A DNA stretch of 64,000 bases from JACKFB01 sp041389525 (lineage in GTDB: Bacteria; Myxococcota_A; UBA9042; PHBI01; JACKFB01). Numbering within the stretch: the stretch's first letter is position 1; every line of letters starts with the position of its first letter. This document shows positions 51,227 to 62,400 of this stretch, in pieces. The position numbers were made by a program, and so were the translations under genes. Location of the stretch: the NCBI GenBank assembly GCA_041389525.1, contig JAWKRR010000032.1:21231-85230 (forward strand), read 5' to 3'. Under the pieces are notes generated by a model that did no database searches, had not been told where the DNA came from, and saw nothing but the letters and a program-made list of their open reading frames with translations.

Positions 51227-52657
51227 ATGAGACGCAAACTCATGCTCGGGGTCAGAGTTCGCTCGCTGCGGCGGCGTGAATCACTGACTCAGGTGCAGCT
51301 GGCAGAGAAGCTCGAGATCTCTCCGAGCTATCTCAACCTCATCGAGCATGACCGTCGGCCGCTGACCGCGCCGCTGCTCATCAAGTTGGCCCAGCTCTTC
51401 CAGGTGGACATCGCGGCCTTCGCGGCGGAGGACGACGGGCGTCTCACGGCGGACCTGCTGGAGGCCTTCGGCGACCCGATCTTCGATGACGCCGCGCTCT
51501 CCAATCAGGATCTGCGCGAGCTCGCGACCGCCCAGCCCGACCTGGCGAGGGCGGTCCGGCGCCTCTATGACGCGTACATCGAGACCCGCGAGTCGGCGCA
51601 GGACCTGGCGACCCGCCTGACCGATGGGCAAGAGGGCTCTGAGCTTGGCCGCGCGCGGCTGCCCTCCGAAGAGGTCAGCGACCTCATCCAGCGGCACTTC
51701 AGCCACTTCCCCGACCTCGAAGCGGGCGCCGAGCGGCTGTGGCGCGAGGCCAGCCTCAACATGTCGACGATCTTCGCCGATATGGCCGGCTACCTGCGCA
51801 TCGTGCACGGGCTGACGGTGCGCATCGCGGCCTCCAGCGAGACGCGGCGGGTGATGCGGCGGCTGGATCGCCCAAACGGCGAGCTGGTGCTTAGCGAAAT
51901 GCTGCCGCCGCGAGCGCGGAACTTTCAGCTCGCCCATCAGATCGGCCTGCTGGAAGAGCGCGCCGCCCTCGAGCGCCTGACCGACGATCGCGAGCTGAGC
52001 ACCGACGAGAGCCGTACGCTGGCGCGCATCGTGCTCGCGAACTACTTCGCCGGCGCGGTCCTGATGCCCTACGAGCCCTTCCTGGCGACCGCGCGGTCGC
52101 TCCGCTACGACGTGGAGCTGCTCGCCGAGCGCTTCGCCGTCAGCTTCGAGCAGGTCTGCCATCGCCTCGCGAGCCTGCGGCGACCCGGCAGCGAGGGCGT
52201 GCCCTTCCACATGATCCGCGTGGACCCGGCCGGCAACATCTCCAAGCGCTTCTCCGCCTCGGGGATCCGCTTCCCGCGCTTCGGATCGGGCTGCCCGCGC
52301 TGGGACGTCTACCAGGCCTTTCTGACGCCGGGGCAGCTGCGCATCCAGATCTCCGAGATGCCCGACGGCGGCCGCTATTTCTGCGTCGCGAAGGCCGTCC
52401 GCAAAGGGCCCGGGGGCTTTCAGGCGCCGCACACGATGCACGCCATCGGCCTCGGCTGCGAGATGAACCACGCGCGCGAGCTGACCTACGCCGACGCGAT
52501 GGATCTCTCCCGCACCGAGACGGTCATCCCCATCGGGACCGCGTGTCGCCTCTGCGAGCGGTTGGAGTGCGCCCAGCGTGCCTTCCCAGCCATCCAACAC
52601 CCCCTGCGCGTCGACGAGGATGTGCGGGGGATCTCGCCCTTCGCACCGGCCGAGTAG
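51227..52657 (+). CDS. RamB/ScfR-type transcriptional regulator (XRE-ImmA/IrrE)
   Basis: This 476-residue regulator has an N-terminal XRE helix-turn-helix (LTQVQLAEKLEISPSYLNLIE), a central region and an ImmA/IrrE-like domain (ANYFAGAVLMPYEPF) without a full metal motif. It ends in a DUF2083-type domain with CRLCERLECAQRAFP. Members such as RamB of actinobacteria and ScfR sense acetate or short-chain acyl-CoA status and control aceA/aceB. Its divergent position with aceBA strongly suggests that role here. The ATG at 51227 follows GAAGGGG. A start further upstream at 51158 would fall inside the promoter. Confidence 0.88.
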   Translation: MRRKLMLGVRVRSLRRRESLTQVQLAEKLEISPSYLNLIEHDRRPLTAPLLIKLAQLFQVDIAAFAAEDDGRLTADLLEAFGDPIFDDAALSNQDLRELATAQPDLARAVRRLYDAYIETRESAQDLATRLTDGQEGSELGRARLPSEEVSDLIQRHFSHFPDLEAGAERLWREASLNMSTIFADMAGYLRIVHGLTVRIAASSETRRVMRRLDRPNGELVLSEMLPPRARNFQLAHQIGLLEERAALERLTDDRELSTDESRTLARIVLANYFAGAVLMPYEPFLATARSLRYDVELLAERFAVSFEQVCHRLASLRRPGSEGVPFHMIRVDPAGNISKRFSASGIRFPRFGSGCPRWDVYQAFLTPGQLRIQISEMPDGGRYFCVAKAVRKGPGGFQAPHTMHAIGLGCEMNHARELTYADAMDLSRTETVIPIGTACRLCERLECAQRAFPAIQHPLRVDEDVRGISPFAPAE

Positions 52658-52795
52658 TGCTTTTGTCTTGCGTGCTTTGACTTCCTGCGGACAATCGTGG
52701 GTCCCGACGCGCTGCGTCACGGACACCAGCCGCCGCCTCGCCACAGCGGCTGGCCCCGTGGTGTTGGGGCGCGCGCCATCGATGAGGGCTTCCGA

Positions 52796-54538
52796 ATGAA
52801 CCGACGAAATGAATCCCTCACCGGCTCTGAGATCCTGCTTGAGTGCCTTCAGGCCGAGGGCGTTCGCACGATCTTTGGGCATCCCGGTGGGGCGATCATG
52901 CACACCTACGACCGCCTGACGGACTACCCGCTGCAGCACATCCTGTGCCGCCACGAGCAGTCGGCCGCGCACGCCGCCGAGGGCTTCTACAAGGCCTCGG
53001 GGCAGGTCGGATCGGTGATGGTCACGTCCGGTCCGGGCGTCTGCAACACCGTGACCGGGCTCACCGACGCGCTGATGGACTCCATGGCGATCGTGGTGCT
53101 GTCCGGGCAGGTGCCGACCGCGGTCATGGGCTGTGACGCGTTCCAGGAGGCCGACGTCGTCGGCACCACGCGCGCCTGCACCAAACACAACTACCTGGTC
53201 AGCGAGATCGACGACCTCCCGCGCACCATCAAGGACGCGTACTACGTCGCTGGCACCGGGCGCCCCGGGCCCGTCCTGGTCGACCTGCCCAAGGACATCC
53301 TGACCGGGTCGACGACCTTTACAGGTTACCCGGAACACTCGAATATTAGAGGGTATAAGCCGACGATGGAGGGCCACGTCGGCCAGATCCGCAAGGCCGC
53401 CGAGATGATCGCTCAGGCCAAGCGGCCGGTGATCTACGGCGGCGGCGGCATCATCCACTCGGGCGCGTCCGCCGAGCTGGCCGAGCTGGTCGAGCTGACC
53501 GGCGCGCCCACGACGATGACGCTGATGGGCCTCGGCGCCCTGCCGACCTCGCACCCGCGCTGGCTGGGCATGCTGGGCATGCACGGCACCTACGTCGCGA
53601 ACATGGCGATGGTCGAGTGCGACCTGATGATCGCCATCGGCAGCCGCTTCGACGACCGCGTCACCGGCGACCTGAACGAGTTCGGAAAGCAGTGCAAGAT
53701 CATCCACATCGACATCGATCCGACCTCGATCCGGAAGACGGTGCGGGTCGACTGTCCCATCGTGGGCGACGTGTCGAACGTCCTGCGCGTGCTGAACCTC
53801 GAGCTGCGGAAGCTGCGCGAGTCGTGGACGCCTGATCTCGAGGACTGGTACGGCGTGCTCGCCGAGATCCAGGAGAAGCACCCGCTGCGCTGGGATCACG
53901 ACGACGCGATCATCAAGCCGCAGTACGCCATCGACCAGATCTACCGCCGCACCGAGCAGTACAACCCCTACGTGGCGACCGGCGTCGGCCAGCACCAGAT
54001 GTGGGCCGCGCAGTACTACCGGGCGAACCACCCGAGGCGCTGGATCACCTCGGGCGGCTTCGGGACCATGGGCTACGGCTTGCCGGCGGCCATGGGCGCG
54101 CAGGCGGCGTTCCCGAAAGAGCTGGTCATCAACATCGACGGCGACGGCAGCTTCCAGATGCACCCGCAGGAGCTGGCGACCCTGGTCCAGTACGACCTGC
54201 CGGTGAAGACCTTCGTCATCAACAACCAGTACCTCGGGATGGTTCGGCAGTGGCAGGAGCTCTTCTACTCGCGGAACTACTCGCAGGTAGACCTGACGGT
54301 GAACCCGGACCTCGTGATGCTGGCGACCGCCTACGGCGCGACCGGTATCCGCGTGGACTCGCCGAGCGAGCTCCCGGCGGCCATCGACAAGGCCATCGCG
54401 ACGCCCGGCCCCGTGCTGGTCGACGTGCGCGTCTCGCGCGAAGAGAACTGCTACCCGATGATCCCGTCGGGTTGCCCCATCCGCAGCATCATCGACCACG
54501 GCGAGCCGGTGCCCGAAAAGTACCTGGCCCGTCGATGA
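52796..54538 (+). CDS. ilvB: Acetolactate synthase, large (catalytic) subunit
   Basis: This thiamine-diphosphate enzyme makes 2-acetolactate or 2-aceto-2-hydroxybutyrate, the first common step to valine, leucine and isoleucine. The catalytic Glu54 lies in CRHEQSAAHAAEG. The ThDP/Mg motif is GDGSFQMHPQELATL and ends in the expected NNQYLGM. GYGLPAAMGA and the C-terminal VDVRVSREENCYPMI are typical of the biosynthetic (AHAS) rather than catabolic form. The ATG at 52796 has GAGGG upstream. The first 138 bases of the intergenic region hold no leader peptide rich in branched-chain codons. It heads the ilvBNC operon. Confidence 0.95.
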   Translation: MNRRNESLTGSEILLECLQAEGVRTIFGHPGGAIMHTYDRLTDYPLQHILCRHEQSAAHAAEGFYKASGQVGSVMVTSGPGVCNTVTGLTDALMDSMAIVVLSGQVPTAVMGCDAFQEADVVGTTRACTKHNYLVSEIDDLPRTIKDAYYVAGTGRPGPVLVDLPKDILTGSTTFTGYPEHSNIRGYKPTMEGHVGQIRKAAEMIAQAKRPVIYGGGGIIHSGASAELAELVELTGAPTTMTLMGLGALPTSHPRWLGMLGMHGTYVANMAMVECDLMIAIGSRFDDRVTGDLNEFGKQCKIIHIDIDPTSIRKTVRVDCPIVGDVSNVLRVLNLELRKLRESWTPDLEDWYGVLAEIQEKHPLRWDHDDAIIKPQYAIDQIYRRTEQYNPYVATGVGQHQMWAAQYYRANHPRRWITSGGFGTMGYGLPAAMGAQAAFPKELVINIDGDGSFQMHPQELATLVQYDLPVKTFVINNQYLGMVRQWQELFYSRNYSQVDLTVNPDLVMLATAYGATGIRVDSPSELPAAIDKAIATPGPVLVDVRVSREENCYPMIPSGCPIRSIIDHGEPVPEKYLARR

Positions 54539-54581
54539 CGGCGACGCACGCCCACACACCGCCACACCGGAGCACAACGCT

Positions 54582-55109
54582 ATGAGCGTGCCTGAGGGTC
54601 GCGCCCACACGATTTCCCTGCTTGTCGAGAACAAGTCCGGCGTGCTGGCTCGCGTCGCGCAGCTGATCGCCGCGAAGGGATACAATATCGAGAGCTTGTC
54701 TGTCGGGGCGACCCACGATGAGTCCACGAGCCAGATGACGCTGGTCGTCCGCGGCGACGAGTGGGTCATCGAGCAGGCGTGCAAGCAGCTCAACCGGCTC
54801 ATCGACGTCATCAAGGTCGTCGACGTCACCGACGAGCCGGCGGTCGAGCGCGAGCTGGTGCTGGTCCGCGTCTCGTCGGAGGGCGCGGCGCGGGCGGAGA
54901 TCTGCCGGATCGCTGACATCTTCCGCGCGAACGTGGTCGACGCGACGCCGCAGGCCTTCACGCTTCAGCTCGCCGGCACCCACGACAAGATCAACGCGTT
55001 CGTCGAGCTGCTGCGCCCCTGGGGCATCAAGCGGCTCTACTCGACCGGAAAGGTCGTGATGACGCGCGCGACTCGCCATCGCTCGGGCGCTCGACCCTCA
55101 CCCATTTGA
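54582..55109 (+). CDS. ilvN: Acetolactate synthase, small (regulatory) subunit
   Basis: The regulatory partner of IlvB confers valine feedback inhibition. The N-terminal ACT domain is clear (HTISLLVENKSGVLARVAQLIAAKGYNIESL), with the conserved VGATHDE and SQMTLVVRGD strands. A second domain (LVLVRVSSEGAARAEICRIADIFRANVVD) follows. The length of 175 residues is normal for IlvH/IlvN. The ATG lies 44 bases after the ilvB stop, and the gene is followed by ilvC. Confidence 0.93.
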   Translation: MSVPEGRAHTISLLVENKSGVLARVAQLIAAKGYNIESLSVGATHDESTSQMTLVVRGDEWVIEQACKQLNRLIDVIKVVDVTDEPAVERELVLVRVSSEGAARAEICRIADIFRANVVDATPQAFTLQLAGTHDKINAFVELLRPWGIKRLYSTGKVVMTRATRHRSGARPSPI

Positions 55110-55181
55110 CCCATCGCCCCGGCGATCCCCACACCGATTCCCCGATTAGCACGGCAACTACGGCAACTACGGAGCTATCTG

Positions 55182-56183
55182 ATGGCCACCATCTACTACG
55201 ACAAAGACGCGGACCTCGGCGCACTCAAGGGCAAGAAGGTCGCCATCATCGGCTACGGAAGCCAGGGTCATGCCCACGCGCTGAACCTCAAGGAGAGCGG
55301 CGTCGACGTGGTCGTCGGCCTCTACAAGGGCAGCCGCTCTTGGGAGAAGGCGCAGTCCGCCGGCCTGACGGTCACGACGGTGGCTGAGGCCGCGAAGGCC
55401 TCGCAGATCGTGATGATCCTGCTGCCCGACACGAGCCAGAAGGCCGTGTACGAGGAGAGCATCGCGGCCAACCTGCAGGCTGGCGACACGCTGATGTTCG
55501 CCCACGGGTTCAACATCCACTTCAATCAGATCGTCGCGCCCGAGGGCGTGGACGTGTCGCTGGTGGCGCCGAAGTCGCCGGGCCACCGCGCTCGCGAGGT
55601 CTTCCAGGGCGGATTCGGCGTGCCGGGCCTGCTCGCCGTGCACCAGGACGCGAGCGGCAACGCGCGCAAGAACGCGCTGGCCTACGCCCGCGGCATCGGC
55701 TGCACGCGCGCCGGCGTCATCGAGACGACCTTCGCGGAGGAGACCGAGACGGACCTCTTCGGAGAGCAGGTCGTGCTCTGCGGCGGCGTGAGCGAGCTTG
55801 TGAAGGCCGGCTTCGAGACCCTGACCGAGGCGGGATACCAGCCCGAGATCGCGTACTTCGAGTGCCTGCATGAGCTGAAGCTCATCGTGGACCTCATGTA
55901 CAAGGGCGGCCTGGCCCACATGCGCTACTCGATCTCGGACACGGCCGAGTACGGCGACTACAGCCGCGGCCCGCGCATCGTGACCGCGGAGACCAAGGCC
56001 GAGATGAAGCGCATCCTCGGCGAGGTCCAGGACGGCACCTTCGCCCGCGAGTGGATCCTCGAGAATCAGGCGGGCGCCCCGGGCTTCCTCGCCAAGCGTC
56101 GCCGCAACGCCGAGCACCCGATCGAGACGGTCGGCGCGAAGCTCCGCGGCATGATGGCGTGGATCGAAGACGAGAAGCTCTAG
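55182..56183 (+). CDS. ilvC: Ketol-acid reductoisomerase (class I)
   Basis: This NADPH-dependent enzyme isomerises and reduces acetolactate to the dihydroxy acid, the second step after IlvBN. It has the Rossmann motif GYGSQGHAHALNLKESG, an HGFNIHF motif and the Mg-binding C-terminal knot (ETDLFGEQVVLCGG and FECLHELKLIVDLMYKGG). At 333 residues it is the short class I form. The ATG at 55182 follows GGAGCTATCTG. A short stem at 56199 probably ends the operon. Confidence 0.95.
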   Translation: MATIYYDKDADLGALKGKKVAIIGYGSQGHAHALNLKESGVDVVVGLYKGSRSWEKAQSAGLTVTTVAEAAKASQIVMILLPDTSQKAVYEESIAANLQAGDTLMFAHGFNIHFNQIVAPEGVDVSLVAPKSPGHRAREVFQGGFGVPGLLAVHQDASGNARKNALAYARGIGCTRAGVIETTFAEETETDLFGEQVVLCGGVSELVKAGFETLTEAGYQPEIAYFECLHELKLIVDLMYKGGLAHMRYSISDTAEYGDYSRGPRIVTAETKAEMKRILGEVQDGTFAREWILENQAGAPGFLAKRRRNAEHPIETVGAKLRGMMAWIEDEKL

Positions 56184-56198
56184 GCACGCGGCGCGGCT

Positions 56199-56218
56199 CG
56201 GCGGGGCCTTCCTCGCCG
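56199..56218 (+). terminator. Short hairpin after ilvC
   Basis: CGGCGGGG and CCTCGCCG form an 8-bp stem (one G-T pair) with a CCTT loop, 15 bases after the ilvC stop. It probably terminates the ilvBNC transcript. No T tract follows. Confidence 0.45.
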
Positions 56219-56425
56219 GGCGCTCTCCAAGCCTCGCGACGACGCGCGTCAGGGCGCGAGTCGCCGGGCTACGGCGCTACTCCCACAAGGCTTCGCACGC
56301 ATTTCACGTTCGATTGCCTCATCCCGCTTGAGCCGGGAGAGGGCAGCGCGTAGCTTGCGGACCGTCACCCCGGCAGGGGGAGGACCGATTCGGTAGTTCC
56401 GGACGGGCCGTTTTGGGGAGGGATC

Positions 56426-59400
56426 ATGCACGCCGTCACACGTCTCGCCGCGCTCTGCGCGTTGGCGATCGTCGCTATTTCTACGTCACCGGCCGCCCAC
56501 GCGGCGACGGACGTGTTCGGGAACATCACGTCGAACACGACCTGGACGGCGGCGGCGAGCCCCTACGTCCTGCACAACGACGTGGCGGTCAACGAGGGCG
56601 TGACCCTGACGCTGCAGGACGGCGTGAGCGTCGTGGTGGCCAGCGACGCGAACGGGTCGGGCGGGCTCGACGGCTCGCGGGTCGAGTTCACGGTGCGCGG
56701 GACGCTGAACGCGGGCACGCCGCTGGGGGCCGACATTGAGTTCGACAGCGGCAAGGCGTCGCCGGCGGAGGGAGACTGGTTCGGCATTGTCATCGCCAGC
56801 ACCGCGACGGGGAGCGCGCTCGAGGGCGCGGCGGTCCGGAACTCGCGGTACGGGTTCTACATGGACGGGGCGGGCGCGAGCGCGATCACCTTCGATGACG
56901 TCCGGGTCCAGAAGTTCTCGACCCAGGGCGTGTGGGTCGGCAACGGCGCCAGCATCGCGCTGACGGGCCTGACCATCGACGACAGCCTCGACGCCACCCC
57001 TGAGACCTGCATCCACTTCGAGAGCGCGGGCACCGCGACCCACAAGAACCTCTACTTGGCGGGTTGCAGCGTGGCGGTCCGACTGAACGACACCAACGCC
57101 ACCTTCGAAGACACCATCGTCCGCGACTCCAAGAGCAACGCGTTTTACCTGACCAAGGCGTCGGCCACCTCGCGTTCGCTTACGCTGAAGCGCTGCACGC
57201 TCAACAAGAACGGCACCTACGCCATCGCCGTCTACGACTCCGGGAGCACGAGTGGCTCGGCCTCGGTCAACCTGATCGACTCGGTCAGCCACGGCTCGAC
57301 GAACACGTTCCAGAGCGTCAACACGAGCTCGTCCACCTACTACGCGAACGTCTCGTACACGAACTCGGTCATCGGCGATTCCTCCGTCGGATCCACGCTG
57401 ATCGTCGGTTCGACGACGGGCAGTGTGCTGGCCGATCCGCTCTTCGCGAACCTCGATCCGGGCGGCACCGATCTCCGCCCCACCACGCGCTCCCCGCTGC
57501 GCAACAGCGCGGCTGGCGGTGGCACCATCGGGGCGCTGCCCTACGACCCGGCGAACCCCATCGTGACGCCTGGAACGCACGGCTTCTACTGGGAGGACGC
57601 GACCTGGTCCGGCGCCACGGTGGACGTTGGCGGCGACGTCGTGGTCATGCCGGGCGTCACGCTCACCGTGGCGGCGGGCACCACCGTGCGCTTCGCCAAG
57701 GCCGACCTCGTGCGGCACGGGACGTCGATCGCTCGGGCGGAGCTCGAGGTGCGCGGGACCCTCGTCGCGCAGGGGACCGCCGGCAGCCGCATCGAGTTCG
57801 GCTCGGCCGCGGCGTCGCCCACGGACACCGATTGGTACGGCATCCACGTCGGAGCCTCGCCCGCCGTGCTGGACCTCGGCTTCGTCACGATCCGCGACGC
57901 CAGCCGCGGGCTGTGGCTCGAGGGCTCGGCCCTCCAGCTCTCCAACGTCGAGCTGACGGCCTGCGATTACTGCGTCTACGTCGAGTCAGGGACGCCGAAG
58001 TTCACCGACTTCCACGTCCACGACGCCGACCGCGGGTTTTACATCCTCGACTCGGCCGCCGGCGCCGTCGACCTCCACCTGCACCACATCGGCAACACCG
58101 CCGTGTCCATCAACCGCTCGGTGGCGGGCGGTGCCAACGTCTTTACACGCGCGCTCATCCACGACGTGAACCGCGCCTTTCAGATCGACAAGCCCTCGGC
58201 GAGCAGCGTGTCGCTGACCGTCGACCACTCCACCATCGCCCATGTGACCGGCGACGCGTTCTACGGGTTCGACAGCGGCTCGACCTCGGGCAGCATCAGC
58301 ATCGACGTGAACGCGTCGGTCATCGCGAACTGCGGTGGCTACGCGTTCTTCGGGGCCAACGGCTCGTCGTCGACCTACTACCCGTCGGTCACCTGGTCCT
58401 ACACCAACATCTGGGGGAACGTTGGCACGCAGAACAGCTATGTGATCGGCGCCGCGTCGACTGGGTCGCTCTCGTACAACCCGCTCTTCGCCGACCCGGA
58501 CGCGCGCGACTACCAGCCGACCCACCGCTCGCCGCTGCGATACTCCGACGGGGCCGACGGGACCATCGGCGCGGTCGCCTTCTCCGGCGCGCAGACGCCC
58601 GGATATATCGGTTTCTACTGGGAGAACTACCAGTTCAACCCCGGCAACTACGTCATCGACGGCGACATCATCATCACCGGGCGCAAGATCCCGGGCTCCG
58701 GCCTGAAGCCCGACGACCCGGCCGACGACGTCCCGGCGAAGATCACCACCGTGCCGGGTGTGGTCCTGAAGATGAAGAAGGGCGACGTGATGGGGGGCGG
58801 CGCCAGCGTCAGCCGGGTCGAGTTCGTCAACCACGGCATCCTCGAGATGGACGGCATCTCGTTTCTGCCGGTGAAGGTCACTTCGAATGAGGCCGTGCCC
58901 GCGAAGGGCGATTGGTACGGCGTGGTCGTGGCGGCGGACGCCCACGCGACCAACGTCAGCGAGGCCGAGCTTAGCTTCGCGAGCTACGGCGTGCGGGTCG
59001 AGGGCTCGACGCACATCGTCAAGAACATCGACACCCACGACAACACCGTCGGCGTCTACATCGAGGGCGGGAACCCGACGGTGCAGAACGTCGAGGCGCA
59101 TCACAATGACTATGGCCTGCAGGTCATCGACAGCTCGCCGACCATCGAGGCGCTGCTGGCCCACCACAATGTGCGTGACGGCCTGTGGCTGCAGAATACC
59201 GGTGGCACGTCACGCCACATCCCGATGACGCGCAGCCTGCTGTACGCAAACGGCGACAGTGGCGTGTATCTGCAAAAAGACTCGTCTGGCAGTCTGACCC
59301 TCAGCGCGACCTTCTGCACCATCGCCGACAACGCGGACCACGGCGTCGAAGGCTACGACTCTGGCAGTACCAGCGGCGCGGTGCAGGCGAACCTGACGGC

Positions 59401-62400
59401 GTGCGCGGTGACGGGCAATACGCTGCAGGGCTTCTACGGGGGCAACGGCAGCTCATCCACCTACTACCTGTCGGTGAGCGTCAATTCCTCGGATGTGTGG
59501 GGGAACGCCTCGCAGAGCAATCCGTACGTCTTCTACAGCGATGGCGGGTCGAACTTTGAGTACAACCCGCTCTACAAGGACCCCGCGAACGGTGACTACA
59601 CGCCGACCGACCGCTCGCCGCTGCGCTGCGCCGCGGCCAACGGCACCGACGCCGCGGGCGCGCGGGTCTACAACGGCGACCCCACCGGCAAACTGACCGG
59701 CTACCTGCATGGGGACTTCACGCTGACCGCGGCGGGCTCGCCCTACGACATCCCGGGCGATCTCATCGTCGACAACAAGTGCAGCGCCACGCCTGCGCGG
59801 CTGACCATCGAGCCAGGCGCCATCTTGCGATTCGCGGCGAACACCGACCTGATGGGTGGCGGCGTCAGCGCGGCGCGCACCGAGCTGCGCGTGGTCGACG
59901 AGCTGCGCATCGACGGGACCGCGGCGCAGGTGCAGCTGGTCAGCTCGAACGCCGCCACGCCGGGCAAGACGGACTGGTATGGGCTGGTGCTGGACGCCGC
60001 TTCGTCGGTGATCATGAAGGGCTTCCTCATCGCCAACGCGAACATCGGTATCCGCGGCCAGACCACCGCGGGCAACATCTACGGACCCGGCGAGATTCGC
60101 GATGGCTCGGGGTGGGCCGTGAACTTCGAGCAGGGGACCGGCGCGACGCTCGAGAAGCTGCTGCTGCGCAACTTCACCTCAGGCGGCGTCTACATGAACG
60201 CGGTCACGGGCAACCCGGTGCTTCGCCACAGCATCGTCTTGGACACGGGTGCCTACGCGGTGCGCGTTCAGGACACGTCGATCGACGTCATCGGCAACGT
60301 GCTCATGGGGGCGAGCTACGGCTTCTACGGGACGAAGACCGGCGCGACCAGCATCGTGTTCGACCTGTGGAACAACACCATCCACGAGCACAAGTCGGAC
60401 TGCGTCTACACGAACGACTCGCTGAGCTCCGGGACGATGAGCCTCCTCGCCAAGAACAACCTGCTGAGCTACTGCCAGGGCTACGCGTTCAACGATCCGG
60501 GCACCTACGACGTGGTCTATTCCGGGCAGGTCGACTTCAACAACTTCTTCGAGACGCTGAACTACAAGACCGGCTCCAGCCACAACGGCCTGGTGAAGGG
60601 CGCGTCCTCGACCAGCGTCAACCCGCGCTACGAGGATATCGACCCGAGCGGCACCCGGCGCTGGTACGACCTGCGCCTGCTGCACGACTCGCCGATGATC
60701 GAGGCGGGCATCGGCGTCGGCGCGCTGATCCCCACCTTGGACCTCCTGAACGTGACCCGCCCCGCGCCGGCGACCTGCGCTGGGGGCAGCCCGATCATCG
60801 ACCGCGGCGCTTACGAGTATGACGCCTGCGCCAACCACGACCCGTGGGCCGCGGCCGGCGCGGACCAGCTTGTCCCGATGCTGGACCTGGCCTGCTTCGA
60901 CGCCAGCGCCACGACCGACCCCGACGTCGCGGATGGCCCCGGCCTCGTCTACCAGTGGACCTTCGGCGACGGGAAGAGCGCGGGTGGCAAATTCGTGTGC
61001 CACACCTTCACCGCCAACATCATCCACGAGGTGATCCTGACGGTCACTGACGCCCACGGCGGCGTGGACCACGACGTGCTCATGGTCGACGTGAACCACC
61101 GGCCGGTGGCCGACGCCGGGCCCGAGATCTACGCGGCCGCGGGCGGCGACGCGGCGGCCTTCGACGGAAAGAACTCCTACGACCCTGACGGCACCGTTCA
61201 GAAGTACCTCTGGGATTTCGGAGACGGCTCGCCCACCTCCGCGTCGGCCGCCCCCAGCTACCAGTACCCGCCTGGCCCCACCCAGGATTTCCTGGTGACG
61301 CTGACCGTGACCGACAACGACGGCCACACCGACAGCGACACGACCATCGCCCACGTCATCGGCACTGACGACACCGTCGGGCCGCTCATCACCCACACCA
61401 AGATCGCCAACGGCCAGCCCTCGGGCGTGGGCGTGGTGGTGAATGCGTCGATCTCCGACTTCAGCGGTGTGACCGCGACGACGCTCTACTACCGCGTGGC
61501 CGGAGCGGCGAGCTGGTCCGAGGTCGTCCTGGGCCTCATCGGCGGCTCGTCCTACCAGGCCACCATCCCGTCTGGCTCGGTCACCGCCGCCGGCGTCGAC
61601 TACTACATCGCGGCGACCGACGGCTACGCGCCGCCCAACGTCAGCACCCACCCCGCCTCGGCGCCGACCACCTTCCACAGCTTCACCGTGCTGCCGGTCG
61701 ACAACGTCGGCCCGAGCATCGTCCACACGCCGGTCGCCAACGGCCAGGCTGAGGGCGCCGACGTGCAGGTCGACGCGACCGTCACCGACACCACGGGCGT
61801 CGCCTCGGTCTCGCTCTACTACAAGGTCGCGACCGGCTCGACCTACGCGTCGGTCGACATGACCGACCTGGGCGACGGCCACTATCGCGCCAGCGTCCCC
61901 GGCGTCGTCGTGACCTCCGCGGGCGTGCGCTACTACATCCGCGCCGTCGACACCGCGGCCGGCGCGAACACCAGCACTCACCCCGCGGGCGCGCCTGGCA
62001 GCTCGCACCTCTTCGGCGTCGACGTCACCGACACGACCGGGCCGACCATCGTCCACACGCCAATCCCCAACGGGCAGATCGAGAACACCGACATCCCGGT
62101 CAGCGCGACGATCACCGACGCCAGCGGCGTGCAGGTGGCGCGGCTTCACTACCGGCAGAAGGGGACCAGCACCTTCGCCGCCGTGACCATGACCAAGTCC
62201 GGCAATACGTACTCGGCGACGATCCCCAAGGCGCTCGTGAAGACGGCGGGCGTCGACTACTTCCTGTCCGCCGATGACGACTCGCTGGCGCACAACACGG
62301 CCGTCGCGCCCAACACCGCGCCAAGCGTGCCCTACACGTTCACGGTGACGACCACCGACACCAGCGGCCCCTCCATCGCGCACACGCCGGTCCCTGGCAG

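Noticed and set aside
52782..52799. A five-codon ORF just before ilvB as an attenuator leader peptide
   Set aside because: It reads M-R-A-S-E, has no branched-chain codons, and no attenuator stems follow.
51281..54961. A 1,226-codon open frame on the minus strand
   Set aside because: It lies antisense to the regulator and ilvBN genes, whose protein motifs are unambiguous. Its translation is Arg/His/Val-rich without family features, as expected for GC-rich shadow frames.
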